Part shown: piece by piece, positions 48,250 through 58,011 of the stretch
How the letters are laid out: the number at the start of each line of letters is the position of its first letter
Numbering within the stretch: the stretch's first letter is position 1
Source of the DNA: Fibrobacterota bacterium
Lineage (GTDB): Bacteria > Fibrobacterota > Chitinivibrionia > Chitinivibrionales > Chitinispirillaceae
NCBI GenBank assembly: GCA_023412475.1
Contig: JAEYNR010000059.1
Coordinates: 1 to 64,000, forward strand
Direction: 5' to 3'
DNA: 64,000 bases
Notes under the pieces: model-generated
Told to the model about the DNA's origin: nothing
The model's input: only the letters and a program-made list of their open reading frames with translations
The model's database searches: none
Made by a program: the position numbers and the translations under genes

Positions 48250-48428
48250 CTAAACCTCCTGAAAAGATTTATAGTGAATATATTAAAAATGGAGAGGAGT
48301 CAATCCTGCTCCACAGTCTACAATGTTTTGAAAACTGGAAAAAACAGATGCTTTCCGTTACTGTAACTGTACGGGAAGAATCGGGCAAGGAGGTTTTCAG
48401 CAGTGCCAGGATAACAATAAAAATGCTT

Positions 48429-48728
48429 TCATTGCAGTGCGTTGTCGATCTTCTGTGTTAACGATTCGACAGTCTGCTGCAGCTCACGTATCTTATTGGC
48501 ACTCTCTTCACATTTGGTTTTACATTCAAACAGTTCACCTGCAATGTTCAGTGCAGACAAAACAGCTATTTTTAATTGATCATAAATTGCTGTGTTTTGC
48601 CGGATCTCTGCCATCCTGGAATCAACAAACTCGGCAATCTGCCTGATGGTTTCGATATTTACATCGCTTTTGATCTGATACTCTACACCAAAAATGACAA
48701 CTCGAACGCTTTCCATGGACGAGCCCAT
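48429..48728 (-). CDS. zapA: Cell-division protein ZapA
   Basis: The 99-residue product has a beta strand VRVVIFGVEYQIKSD, then IRQIAEFVDSRMAEI and a C-terminal coiled coil: the ZapA dimer/tetramer fold that bundles FtsZ. It follows a ZapB-like coiled-coil gene in the phe-rny operon, with 32 bases between. The 179 bases between zapA and rny hold no gene that I can support. Confidence 0.85.
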   Translation of the reverse strand: MGSSMESVRVVIFGVEYQIKSDVNIETIRQIAEFVDSRMAEIRQNTAIYDQLKIAVLSALNIAGELFECKTKCEESANKIRELQQTVESLTQKIDNALQ

Positions 48729-48760
48729 ACAACCCCCGACCAGTTACATTTTTGGTCTGA

Positions 48761-49027
48761 TTACTGTTGTACCATTTCCAATTTCGATAAAATTCCCTGT
48801 ATTCGTTCAGCAGTAATATTAAGCTTGTTTTGCTGGCTCTGGGTATCGGTTTTCAACATCTCCAGTTCAGCTTTGAGTTGATCATTTTCAGATTCAATAT
48901 CTGAAATTTTATTACTGTTCTGATTGAGCTCCTCCCGGAGCTGGTTATTCTCTTTGCGTACATTATCCAGTGCAGTAATCAGCGCCTGTACTTTATCTTC
49001 CAATTCATTAAGAAAATCAATAGACAA
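48761..49027 (-). CDS. ZapB-like coiled-coil protein
   Basis: The 88-residue product is almost entirely a heptad coiled coil (FLNELEDKVQALITALDNV; LREELNQN). Placement directly before zapA and the size match ZapB-like division proteins, but coiled coils are poor evidence for homology. A role at the FtsZ ring is inferred from the neighbour. Confidence 0.65.
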   Translation of the reverse strand: MSIDFLNELEDKVQALITALDNVRKENNQLREELNQNSNKISDIESENDQLKAELEMLKTDTQSQQNKLNITAERIQGILSKLEMVQQ

Positions 49028-49229
49028 GGTAACTCCCTTCTCCAGTATTCTATAGTATAACGGGTCTTAAGCCCTGGTTAAAAATATTATTAGGCCATAC
49101 CTCTTTACACTGAAAGCAAAGATTACGCAAGGAAGGCCTGTTTTAATATATACAAAGTTATGGAAAAACACCAATAGCTTCTGTTATGGTATTATCCTAC
49201 TGTTGTAACTAATAGATGTCAATGTTTTT

Positions 49230-51614
49230 TCAGGTACGAAGCTGTGCACCGAATTTTGACTGCACTGTCGAAACAATTGCCGAGCAGATACCCTCTGCTT
49301 CCTTATCAGTAAGCGTCTTCTCGACTGAGCGAAGTTTTACACTGAAAGCAATACTTTTGCTCCCTTCCCCCAGCTTCTCGCCACGATAGAGATCAAAAGG
49401 AGTAACTTCCTCGATAAGCGATGAAACAGTGTAAATCTCACTGATAATTTCTGATGCCATCAGCTTATCAGCCATCACAAAGCAGAAATCCCGCTCCAGT
49501 GCTGGAAACCTGGGAAGCTGCCTGTATCTGGGCTGTGGCAGAGAGGATTGTAGTAATGATGTTACATCCAATTCGGCATAATAGACAAATGACTTGATAT
49601 CAAAATGGTCACAGATTCTCTCAGAAACTTTTCCTGCAATTCCCTTAACAGTACCATTGCTGACCAGAGCTGCCTCTTTTTCCCAAATCGAAGCAGAATC
49701 AGCAGCAGGTTTAAATGTAAACTCACCAACTCCACAATGAGCCCCAAAAGCCTCTATAATTCCCTTAAGGATATAATAGCTGCAGGGAAGAGCCGCAGTG
49801 CTCCAACTGCTTGCCCAATAATTACCTTCAATCAAAATACCTATAACCTGTCGCTCAACAGTACCAGAGTTAGTTTGCTCGAAAATTTTACCAAATTCAA
49901 AAAAATGATTATTGAGATTTTTACGGTTGAGGTTATAAGCCAGCACTCCCAACATACTGCCAGCTAAAGTTGTTCGCATCTGAGCCATTTCTGGATTCAA
50001 CGGATTCAGCAACACCACTGGAAGAACCTGTGGAGTAAGCAAAGAACGCAGTTTTTCAGAAGTCATGCTGTTGGTTACGATCTCCCGCAATCCAAAAAAT
50101 GCAAGAGCGGTTCTAAGCTTATCGGTGATCCTCTCTCTCAATGGCAAACTCATATTCAGATCGACAATAGCCGCTCCAGATGGAACTATATTGTCATAAC
50201 CGTACATCCGCCCAATCTCTTCGATCAGATCCTCTTCTATGGTGATGTCATGACGAAAAAGAGGAACAACGCAACTGATCTGATCTGGTGATTCAGTAGT
50301 GCATTTAAAACCCAGAGATGTAAGAAAAGAAAAAATCTGCTCTGAACCCAGGGCTACTCCAAGTACTCTGGAAGCTTTAGATGTACGGATAATAATCGTA
50401 CGCGGTGAAAAAGCTTTGGGGTATTCATCAATTCTGCCAATTGCAATCTGGCCACCAGCAGTCTCCAGGATTAGCTGAGCCGCAGTATCAATGGAATCAA
50501 CCAATCCCCTATCTGGATCAACTCCCCGCTCAAATCTGTAGGAGGAATCGGTTGATAACCCTAACCTTTTTGAGGTCTTTCGAATGCCAGTCTGCTCAAA
50601 AAATGCACACTCCAGAAAAACATCGGTTGTGCTGTCCAGAATCTCAGATCCGGCACCACCCATTATTCCAGCAAGTGCTGCCGGTTGATCTCCATCACAA
50701 ATAAGAAGATCTTCGGCAATAAGCTCCCGCTTAATTTCATCTAGAGTATTGAAGGTGAAGTTTTTGCCGGCTCTTTTAACGATGATTTTTTTATGCTGCA
50801 AAGATGCATAATCAAAGGCATGCATGGGTTGACCGTACTGAAGCAGCATATAATTGGTTACATCAACCACATTATTAATGGGTCTTATACCCCCTAGGGT
50901 CAATCGGCGTTGCATCCAGTCGGGAGAAGGCTTAATCTGCACTCCCTTAATCAGTCTTCCACAGTATCTGGGACAGCGATCAGCCGCTTCGATTGAAATA
51001 GAAATATAATCCTCAATCCTGAGGCCTTCTGTTTCAACCGGAACATTAGCATTATTTTTTAAAGGTAACCCGAAGTTAGCCGCAACCTCTCTGGCCACCC
51101 CGAGAACACTCAGACAGTCACCACGGTCAGGAGTAATTTCAATCTCAATGACAGCATCATCACCAAAATAGGTGGAAAGTGCTTCACCAACTTTAAAATC
51201 AGAGGGCAAATCGATAATACCATCATGATTTTGGGAAAGACCCAGTTCCTCTTCAGAACAAAGCATCCCGAATGACTCTACCCCCCGGATTTTAGATTTT
51301 TTGATGCGGAAATCTTCTCCCAGAACTGTCCCAATAGAAGCCAATGCTACAGTCATTTCGGCTCTGACATTGGGTGCACCACAGACTATTGTCAGTGGCT
51401 CCTGCTCTCCGGCATCTACTTTGCAGACAGATAGTCTGTCGGCATTGGGATGTTTTTCGGTATGAAGAACCCTGGCAACCTTCACTCCGTCAGGTATGTG
51501 GTATTGCTGGATCGAGGCTACTTCCAGCCCAGCAGATGTAAGTGCATCTGCCAGTTCGCTTACTGGAACATCAATATCAACAAAATCTTTGAGCCAACTG
51601 TATACTACTCTCAT
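49230..51614 (-). CDS. pheT: Phenylalanyl-tRNA synthetase, beta subunit
   Basis: A 794-residue PheT with an N-terminal tRNA-binding (EMAP-like) domain (VARVLHTEKHPNADRLSVC), B3/B4 editing region, B5 domain, catalytic-like core and a C-terminal FDX-ACB domain (FPALERDFCFVMADK). Together with PheS it forms the (alpha-beta)2 enzyme that charges tRNA-Phe. The pheS-pheT gap is 115 bases, somewhat long for this pair. Confidence 0.95.
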   Translation of the reverse strand: MRVVYSWLKDFVDIDVPVSELADALTSAGLEVASIQQYHIPDGVKVARVLHTEKHPNADRLSVCKVDAGEQEPLTIVCGAPNVRAEMTVALASIGTVLGEDFRIKKSKIRGVESFGMLCSEEELGLSQNHDGIIDLPSDFKVGEALSTYFGDDAVIEIEITPDRGDCLSVLGVAREVAANFGLPLKNNANVPVETEGLRIEDYISISIEAADRCPRYCGRLIKGVQIKPSPDWMQRRLTLGGIRPINNVVDVTNYMLLQYGQPMHAFDYASLQHKKIIVKRAGKNFTFNTLDEIKRELIAEDLLICDGDQPAALAGIMGGAGSEILDSTTDVFLECAFFEQTGIRKTSKRLGLSTDSSYRFERGVDPDRGLVDSIDTAAQLILETAGGQIAIGRIDEYPKAFSPRTIIIRTSKASRVLGVALGSEQIFSFLTSLGFKCTTESPDQISCVVPLFRHDITIEEDLIEEIGRMYGYDNIVPSGAAIVDLNMSLPLRERITDKLRTALAFFGLREIVTNSMTSEKLRSLLTPQVLPVVLLNPLNPEMAQMRTTLAGSMLGVLAYNLNRKNLNNHFFEFGKIFEQTNSGTVERQVIGILIEGNYWASSWSTAALPCSYYILKGIIEAFGAHCGVGEFTFKPAADSASIWEKEAALVSNGTVKGIAGKVSERICDHFDIKSFVYYAELDVTSLLQSSLPQPRYRQLPRFPALERDFCFVMADKLMASEIISEIYTVSSLIEEVTPFDLYRGEKLGEGSKSIAFSVKLRSVEKTLTDKEAEGICSAIVSTVQSKFGAQLRT

Positions 51615-51729
51615 ATTAAATTTTCTTCAATCAAAAGGCATTTGTTTCCACAAAAATCCCCCTTAACGGGTGATTTGCTAAAAATGTCCTAATTTGTGGT
51701 AGCCGTGAAACTAGTTACCCTGTTTAAAT

Positions 51730-52767
51730 TTAGAACTGTTTTAAAAACCGGACATCATTTTCATAAAAGTAACGGATATCTTCGATGCCGTACTTTAGAA
51801 GCGCAATCCGTTCGATGCCGATACCAAAGGCGAATCCGGTGTATTTTTCCGGATCAATTCCTACATTTCTCAAGACATTGGGATGAACCATTCCCGCACC
51901 CAGCACCTCAAGCCATCCGCTTTTCTTACAGATGCTGCAGCCTGCTCCCCCGCATAAGAAACACTCAACGTCGATTTCAACGCTGGGCTCTGTGAAGGGG
52001 AAAAAAGATGGACGGATTTTAATGCGGGTCTTTTCATCAAAAAATCTGCGACAGAAAGCCAGCAGTGTTCCCTTAAGATCTGAGAAACTGACATTTTCAT
52101 CTACATACAGCCCCTCAATTTGATGAAACAGACAGTAGCTGCGAGCACTGATCTCTTCATTGCGATAAACCCGTCCCGGCATGATATAACGGAAAGGGGG
52201 CTTGCGATTCTCCATGGTACGAACTTGTACAGGAGAGGTATGTGTCCGAAGAAGCACCGACTCTGAAATGTAAAAAGTGTCCTGCATATCGCGGGCAGGA
52301 TGAAACGCTGGAGTATTGAGTGCTTCAAAATTATAATAGTCAGTTTCAACTTCGGGCCCGTAGGCCACGGAAAACCCCATGCTCAGGAAAATATCCCTTA
52401 TTGAATTGCAGATCTGCATCAAAGGATGAATACTTCCTTTAGGAAAAGGAAATCCCGGAAGAGTGGGATCAAATGAAAGAGAACTCTTTTTCCCGCCCAT
52501 GCTTTTCCAGGGTGCTTGCTCAAATTTTTCCTCAATGGAAACTCTGAGCTGATTTGCCCTTGCTCCAAACTCCCTGCGCTCCAGTTCAGGCATGTCCTTA
52601 AGGGATTTTAGAATTTCCCGTAATATTCCTTTTTTGCCCAGATACTTAATACGGAACTGTTCGGCAGTTTCTTTATCCTTAACAGCCGACAATTCGGATT
52701 CTGCATCCTGACCGATTTTGTCAAGATCATTTAATGAATGGCTGATATCGGCACTTTCAGAACTCAT
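51730..52767 (-). CDS. pheS: Phenylalanyl-tRNA synthetase, alpha subunit
   Basis: A 345-residue class II synthetase: N-terminal coiled coil, then GSIHPLMQICNSIRDIFLSM, MQDTFYI, motif 2 GRVYRNEEISARSYCLFHQI and motif 3 GFAFGIGIERIALLKYGI. A CxxCxxxxCxxC-type cluster (CFLCGGAGCSICKKSGW) is present as in many bacterial PheS. It is eight bases from rplT. Confidence 0.95.
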   Translation of the reverse strand: MSSESADISHSLNDLDKIGQDAESELSAVKDKETAEQFRIKYLGKKGILREILKSLKDMPELERREFGARANQLRVSIEEKFEQAPWKSMGGKKSSLSFDPTLPGFPFPKGSIHPLMQICNSIRDIFLSMGFSVAYGPEVETDYYNFEALNTPAFHPARDMQDTFYISESVLLRTHTSPVQVRTMENRKPPFRYIMPGRVYRNEEISARSYCLFHQIEGLYVDENVSFSDLKGTLLAFCRRFFDEKTRIKIRPSFFPFTEPSVEIDVECFLCGGAGCSICKKSGWLEVLGAGMVHPNVLRNVGIDPEKYTGFAFGIGIERIALLKYGIEDIRYFYENDVRFLKQF

Positions 52768-52775
52768 TTCAATCC

Positions 52776-53123
52776 TTATGCTGCTATAGTATCGATTAAT
52801 TTTTTGAATGCATCCGGTTCATGAAGTGCCAAGTGAGCCAGAGCTTTTCTGTCAAGCTCTATTCCCTTTGCCTTCAGTCCTGAGATGAATTTTCCGTATG
52901 TAACACCATACTGACGGGTAGCAGCATTGATTCTCATGATCCACAAAGAGCGGAAATTACGCTTATTCTGTTTTCGGTGAGCATAGGCGTAAACACCTGA
53001 GTGAAAGAAAGAATCTTTAGCAATGGAAATACAATTAGCACGCTTTCCGTAGTAGCCTGCTGTCATTTTGAGTAATTTTTTGCGTTTAGCCCGTGATGCA
53101 ACACGGTTCTTAGCCCTTGGCAT
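52776..53123 (-). CDS. rplT: 50S ribosomal protein L20
   Basis: The 115-residue product starts MPRAKNRVASRAKRKKLLK and has WIMRINAATRQYGVTYG, which are L20 signatures. It sits in the conserved infC-rpmI-rplT-pheST order. L20 represses this operon in other bacteria by binding the leader; no such structure was assigned here. Confidence 0.96.
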   Translation of the reverse strand: MPRAKNRVASRAKRKKLLKMTAGYYGKRANCISIAKDSFFHSGVYAYAHRKQNKRNFRSLWIMRINAATRQYGVTYGKFISGLKAKGIELDRKALAHLALHEPDAFKKLIDTIAA

Positions 53124-53181
53124 TTCTAACTCCTTTTATGAATAATCCAGAAAAAAATCAGTTTTGTAATTATGCAATAAG

Positions 53182-53376
53182 TCACGCCAAAATCATTGTG
53201 CGAACCTTTTTTTCAACTCCGGCAAAAACAAGAGTCGTCTGTCGCAGGTTGCGTTTGCGCTTGCGGTCCTTTTTGTTTAAAATATGAGTGTGAAATGCTT
53301 TGCCTCTTTTTACATGGCCTTTTGCAGTCACTCTGAAACGTTTCGTTGCGGACTTACGACTTTTCATCTTCGGCAT
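53182..53376 (-). CDS. rpmI: 50S ribosomal protein L35
   Basis: A 64-residue, very basic protein beginning MPKMKSRKSATKRFRVTAKG with KAFHTHILNKKDRKRKRNLR, diagnostic of L35. It lies between infC and rplT. Confidence 0.96.
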   Translation of the reverse strand: MPKMKSRKSATKRFRVTAKGHVKRGKAFHTHILNKKDRKRKRNLRQTTLVFAGVEKKVRTMILA

Positions 53377-53414
53377 AAAATACTCCCACTTTTTATCAGA
53401 AATTATTTATAGTT

Positions 53415-54032
53415 TTACTGATTGTTGTTGCTATTCTGCTGTGATTGCTCTTCCTTTTTCTCCAGATCAAGCTTCCGGTTAAACTCTTTGATTTTTATTT
53501 TATCGGGAACATATATGGAAATCATATTTCTTCCCTCCATTTTTGCGGCGACTTCAATTTGAGACAAATCCGCAAGGCAACTATCCAGTCGTTCCAGAAT
53601 CTTGTGGCCAAAATCAATATGAGTTATCTCTCTTCCCCTGAAAACCACCGTAGCCTTGACCCTGTCACCTTTAAGAAGAAACTTGCGTGCGTGACCCATC
53701 TTAAAGTTAAAATCATGCTCATCGGTTTTTGGATGAAGCTTGATCTCCTTTAAATGCATTACATGCTGCTTCTTTTTAGCCTCTTTGGCTTTTTTGGATT
53801 TTTCGTATTTGAATTTACCATAATCCATAATGCGGCATACTGGTGGATCGGCGGTAGGTGCAACTTCAACCAGATCAAGTGCCGATGCTTCTGCTCTGGC
53901 CAGTGCATCATTGATAAGCATTATTCCAAGAGCTTCACCATCTGCGCTTACTACTCGTACACGCGAGGATCGGATCTCAGTATTGATCCTGGTAGTGTCA
54001 CCATCTTTAGTCTGAGGACGAAATCTATTGAT
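53415..54032 (-). CDS. infC: Translation initiation factor IF-3 with AUC start
   Basis: The first ATG in frame (53921) is inside the N-domain and would remove the strand RVRVVSADGEALGIM. Upstream the frame is open to a TAA at 54045-54047 and contains no ATG, GTG or TTG. An ATC at 54030-54032 follows GGAGG by six bases. Starting there gives 205 residues with the complete IF-3: N-domain, linker, and C-domain (ALDLVEVAPTADPPVCRIMD; VVFRGREITHIDFG). infC in E. coli uses AUU so that IF-3 can repress itself, and AUC is the equivalent rare start. The C-terminal end is Gln/Asn-rich. The gene begins 12 bases after thrS. Confidence 0.9.
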   Translation of the reverse strand: MNRFRPQTKDGDTTRINTEIRSSRVRVVSADGEALGIMLINDALARAEASALDLVEVAPTADPPVCRIMDYGKFKYEKSKKAKEAKKKQHVMHLKEIKLHPKTDEHDFNFKMGHARKFLLKGDRVKATVVFRGREITHIDFGHKILERLDSCLADLSQIEVAAKMEGRNMISIYVPDKIKIKEFNRKLDLEKKEEQSQQNSNNNQ

Positions 54033-54044
54033 AAAAGACCTCCT

Positions 54045-55958
54045 TTAAATGTTTTGGATATTCAAACCGGGCTTGTTTGATTTTTGCAGACTGTTTATAA
54101 ACTGATTCAGAGGAATTGCCCCCTGGTCACCTTTCCCATGCATGCGAACCGAAACTGTGCCGGCCTGCTGCTCCTTTTCACCCACAATAACCATACAGGG
54201 CACTTTGTGCAGCTCAGCATCTCTTATCTTGTAACCGATTTTTTCGCTTCTGTCATCAATTTCTGTACGTATTCCGGCATCAAGAGCCGCTTTTTGCACC
54301 ATGCACGCATAATCGAGAAATCGATCAGAGACCGCAAGAATCTTGAGTTGAACAGGCGAGAGCCATAGAGGCAGTGCACCACCAAAATGCTCAAGCATAA
54401 TACCAATGAACCGTTCCATGGAACCAAAAAGCGCACGGTGGATCATGACCGGTCTTTTTTTCAAACCATCCTCTGCCGTGTACTCAATCTCCAGCCTCTC
54501 AGGCATGCTGAAATCAAGCTGAATGGTTCCACACTGCCAGCTTCTGTTAAGTACATCCCGGATATGAAAATCAATTTTTGGACCATAAAAAGCACCATCC
54601 CCAGGGTTAAGCTGGTATTCATACCCCTGAGTTTCAAGCACATTCTTGAGTATACTTTCTGCCTTGTCCCACATCTCTATTGACCCGATGAATTTTTCCG
54701 GCCGTGTCGAAAGCTCCATCTTATAATTATCAAAGCCAAAGGTCCGGTACATATTAATAATGAACTCAATCACCTCTGTAATCTGCTGCTGAATCTGCTC
54801 CTGAGTGCAGAAAATATGCGCATCATCCTGGGTAAATTGACGGACTCTGAAAAGCCCATGCAAAGTGCTGGATTTCTCATGGCGGTGCACCAAACCAAAT
54901 TCGAAGAATTTAATCGGGAATTCACGGTATGAATGCGCTGTATTTTTAAATATCAGCAGATGTCCCGGGCAGTTCATTGGTTTTACCGCATGCTTGGACT
55001 CATCTATCTCTGTAAAATACATGGCATCACGGTATTTATCGTAGTGTCCGCTTTTTTTCCAGAGCTCCTCATTGAGGATAACAGGAGTTTTTACTTCCTG
55101 ATAACCTGCCCTTACATGCTCTTTGCGGCTGTGATCGGTTACGATATTATAAAGCACCATTCCAGCAGGATGCCAAAATGGAAATCCCGCCCCCTCCTGG
55201 TGAAAAGAGAACAGTTGAAGATCCTTACCCAGTTTCCTGTGATCGCGCTTCTGTGCCTCTTCAAGCATCTTCAGGTACTCATCGAGCATAGATTGTTTGG
55301 GAAAGGAGATGCCATAAATTCTCTGAAGCATCTTGTTTTTTTCACTGCCACGCCAGTAAGCTCCGGCAGAGGATAAGAGCTTTATAGCTTTGATATAACC
55401 GGTGTGAGGAATATGAGGGCCACGGCAAAGATCAATCCATTCCCCCTGGCTGTAAATACTGGGGGTGTCCTCTATATCATTAAGTAGTTCTAATTTATAG
55501 ATCTCATTCTTAGATTCAAAGTACTCACTCATTTGAGCACATTCCCGTTCACTGCGCTTTATCTCCAGTTTCTTAGAGGCCAGCTCTTTTGTTTTGGTCT
55601 CAATAGCGACCAGATCTTCTGGGGTAAATGGCTTTTCCACATCAAAATCGTAATAAAAACCACTTTCAATTGCAGGGCCGATGGCTATTTTCGCCGTTGG
55701 GAACAGCTCCTGAACAGCCTGTGCCAGCAGGTGTGAAGAGGAGTGCCAGAATACCGACTTGCCCTCAGGATCATCAAAAGTGATGATCGCAACATTATCA
55801 TTATCCTTGAGCTCTCTATCAAGATCGACAAGGGATCCATTTATTTTGGCAGCAAGTGCCGATTGAGCAAGTTTGGGACTTATATTTTTAGCCAAATCCA
55901 TCGCAGAACTGCCCTCAGGCATCTCTTTGATGTTACCATTAGGTAATATTATGTTCAT
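54045..55958 (-). CDS. thrS: Threonyl-tRNA synthetase
   Basis: The 637-residue product has the TGS domain, the editing domain with HSSSHLLAQAVQELFP, class II motifs (MKPMNCPGHLLIF; RPVMIHRALFGSMERF) and an anticodon-binding domain (LSPVQLKILAVSD). It charges tRNA-Thr. It is the first gene of the long minus-strand operon that continues with infC. No T-box leader is visible in the 55959-56085 region. Confidence 0.96.
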   Translation of the reverse strand: MNIILPNGNIKEMPEGSSAMDLAKNISPKLAQSALAAKINGSLVDLDRELKDNDNVAIITFDDPEGKSVFWHSSSHLLAQAVQELFPTAKIAIGPAIESGFYYDFDVEKPFTPEDLVAIETKTKELASKKLEIKRSERECAQMSEYFESKNEIYKLELLNDIEDTPSIYSQGEWIDLCRGPHIPHTGYIKAIKLLSSAGAYWRGSEKNKMLQRIYGISFPKQSMLDEYLKMLEEAQKRDHRKLGKDLQLFSFHQEGAGFPFWHPAGMVLYNIVTDHSRKEHVRAGYQEVKTPVILNEELWKKSGHYDKYRDAMYFTEIDESKHAVKPMNCPGHLLIFKNTAHSYREFPIKFFEFGLVHRHEKSSTLHGLFRVRQFTQDDAHIFCTQEQIQQQITEVIEFIINMYRTFGFDNYKMELSTRPEKFIGSIEMWDKAESILKNVLETQGYEYQLNPGDGAFYGPKIDFHIRDVLNRSWQCGTIQLDFSMPERLEIEYTAEDGLKKRPVMIHRALFGSMERFIGIMLEHFGGALPLWLSPVQLKILAVSDRFLDYACMVQKAALDAGIRTEIDDRSEKIGYKIRDAELHKVPCMVIVGEKEQQAGTVSVRMHGKGDQGAIPLNQFINSLQKSNKPGLNIQNI

Positions 55959-56085
55959 AACTGCTAATTTTCCATGTTACCGCTTGAAACGGATATTTTC
56001 ATATAAATACAGCAAGCCTCCTTCCATCCTTTTTTCTCTTTCAAAGAAAAACTAAAGGATCAGGAAGAAAGGCATAATTTTAAAA

Positions 56086-56159
56086 TGGGCGTTACTGGAC
56101 TCGAACCAGTGACCCCTACCATGTCAAGGTAGTACTCTAACCATCTGAGCTAAACGCCC
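56086..56159 (-). tRNA. tRNA-Val (anticodon GAC)
   Basis: On the minus strand GGGCGTT pairs with AACGCCC. The anticodon stem CTACC/GGTAG encloses TTGACAT, giving anticodon GAC (valine). The D-arm (GCTCAGATGGTTAGAGT) and T-arm (CACTGG-TTCGAGT-CCAGT) are standard. CCA is not encoded. Confidence 0.95.
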
Positions 56160-56299
56160 TAAAAGATTTAAATTTTGGCCATCCGGGGTTATTTTTCTGC
56201 TAACCGCAACTGAGAGGAAGGATTCCTGCCCGGACTGATTCCAGACGGCAAGTGTATAAAATACGATAGAATGAGTAATAAAGTCAAAATAAAAGTATA

Positions 56300-56518
56300 G
56301 TGCCCCCACTTAAAAATTTAAAACTAAATGAAACCAGGCTATTTCTGGCCACCGGACTCTGCGGGGGATTTACAACCCTTTCCTCTTTTGTATTTGAATT
56401 GAGCCAGTATTATAAAGAAAAAGAGTATCTTTTTGCCTCATTGTACCTCACCGGTACTTTGTTTGGTGCAACCTTTGCCTTTTTTGCAGGATTAAAGCTG
56501 GTTGAATTCTTTGAGTAG
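56300..56518 (+). pseudogene. crcB: Truncated CrcB/FluC fluoride channel (C-terminal half)
   Basis: The frame (GTG start, no Shine-Dalgarno) encodes RLFLATGLCGGFTTLSSFVFE and ends GTLFGATFAFFAGLKLVEF, the C-terminal half of FluC with its GGFTT signature. A full subunit has about 120-130 residues and four helices; here only 72 residues and the last two helices remain. The 140 bases between it and tRNA-Val hold no match to the missing N-terminal half. It is therefore probably non-functional, unless a partner subunit supplies the rest. The break beside a tRNA suggests past recombination. Confidence 0.7.
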
Positions 56519-56611
56519 ACGACACTCCCATGTCTCAATCCCTCTTGATGATGTATTCAGAATAAAAAATCCTGACTACTGCACAACAAGCTGGAGTTAC
56601 AGTAAAAAAAG

Positions 56612-57808
56612 CTACTTTATTTTTGTAAAAGGAACAACAGCCCGTTCCTGTTCGCCTACAATGTGGCACAGGTATTTCCCTGGTGTAGAAACCGACAGAG
56701 GAAGGGAGGAAGAACCCGGCATAACTCTCCGTCTTACATCATTTCCCAGTTTTCTCCCTTTAAGATCGGTAAGATAGATAGAAAAATCTGATGAACGGTT
56801 CAGGAAAATATTAACAGCACACAAACCATTTTTTTCTGACACAAAGGCATTGATTCGGTTTGTTTTCTGGGAAGAACTGAGATGCCTAATGCCAGAGAAA
56901 GGATAAGGTGTGTGGAAATACTGCGTGCGCTCCATGTTAACCATTTCATAAGATACATCAAATACTCTTGATTGATAGATTGACTGAGTGATACGGTTAC
57001 CATCATAGAGCAATTTTAATATCGCAGTGGTTATCCATTCCCCTTCTGCATTTGAAAAACTGTGAATTTCCGTTACTTTATCATCGGTTATGACAGTTGA
57101 ATCTTTGCCGCTAGTAACAAATGAAGATGTTTCTTTATCCACGGTATAGTTCAGTGTCACAATGCTGTTTCCAATATAAAGATATTCATTTCTGCTAAAC
57201 AATGTCCAGGCAGTATCCTCGGATGAATAACCCAACCCACTTAACTCTTCTGTTATTGCGCTGAACTTAAAAAAGGTGGAATCAGCAATAATTTTCTGAT
57301 TTTCGAGTCTGTATCCTGTTTGTGAATGATATGTAGCATTACCGAACACTTCAATTATGGAGAAGTCAAAGGCCATTTCATTTTTCACCAGGCAGTCTCC
57401 GGAATACCAGTTTTGTATGGAGGAGTACGGTTCTTTCCGGAATTCACCACTCAAAGGATCTTTCATGTAAGTGATTGAACTTGTTATCTTTTGACCATCG
57501 TAAGAGATGACTCCACGCGTATCGCCTATAAGTGAATCATAACTGCGAGTAAATACTTCAGCAGGTTTGCCGTTTGCACCAGGTGTGGAGTAAGACACTG
57601 CTAAGGTGTCTTTCCACTCTTCTGTGACTTTATCCCACATCTGTGTTACTGCCCATTTGTAATCGACATTATTCATTATTTCCATATTATGAGCAAGCTC
57701 TCCACCATAAAAACCAGATTGTCCAAATGTCTTGGAATGAGTGGCTGAAAAAAGGAAAAAAGTCGCTGTAAGTAACAGACTTCTTATAAAAAAGGATGGT
57801 CCACACAT
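56612..57808 (-). CDS. Secreted protein of unknown function with sorting-like tail
   Basis: AAGGAG lies seven bases before the ATG. A signal peptide (SFFIRSLLLTATFFLFSATHS) is followed by a beta-rich region with repeated YDGQKITSSI/YDGNRITQSI-type strands, reminiscent of the repeating motifs of secreted YD-like proteins. The last about 80 residues (FSIYLTDLKGRKLGN; TPGKYLCHIVGEQE) resemble the type IX-like C-terminal domains of the glycosidases at 22-30 kb. No enzyme family is recognised. Confidence 0.65.
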   Translation of the reverse strand: MCGPSFFIRSLLLTATFFLFSATHSKTFGQSGFYGGELAHNMEIMNNVDYKWAVTQMWDKVTEEWKDTLAVSYSTPGANGKPAEVFTRSYDSLIGDTRGVISYDGQKITSSITYMKDPLSGEFRKEPYSSIQNWYSGDCLVKNEMAFDFSIIEVFGNATYHSQTGYRLENQKIIADSTFFKFSAITEELSGLGYSSEDTAWTLFSRNEYLYIGNSIVTLNYTVDKETSSFVTSGKDSTVITDDKVTEIHSFSNAEGEWITTAILKLLYDGNRITQSIYQSRVFDVSYEMVNMERTQYFHTPYPFSGIRHLSSSQKTNRINAFVSEKNGLCAVNIFLNRSSDFSIYLTDLKGRKLGNDVRRRVMPGSSSLPLSVSTPGKYLCHIVGEQERAVVPFTKIK

Positions 57809-58011
57809 TCCGAGGCTCCTTTATTCTGTTGAAAGCGGTACTTAATGGCTGGTTGTATTATACAAACAGGAAGATAAATGTTTGGTTGATGAGTGTCAAT
57901 GCGGTTATCCACCCCTTTATGGCTATCTGCAATCTTTCAATAGCCACCACCACTACTTTTGTTTATTTTCTCATTTTATCATACTCAACTTAAATAGAGA
58001 GACTTCAGATC

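Noticed and set aside
48250..48428. 6S RNA between zapA and rny
   Set aside because: The position downstream of zapA is typical for ssrS, but I could not identify a convincing long closing stem with a central bubble.
55959..56085. T-box or other leader regulating thrS
   Set aside because: No conserved T-box sequence or antiterminator is visible, and the interval is too short.
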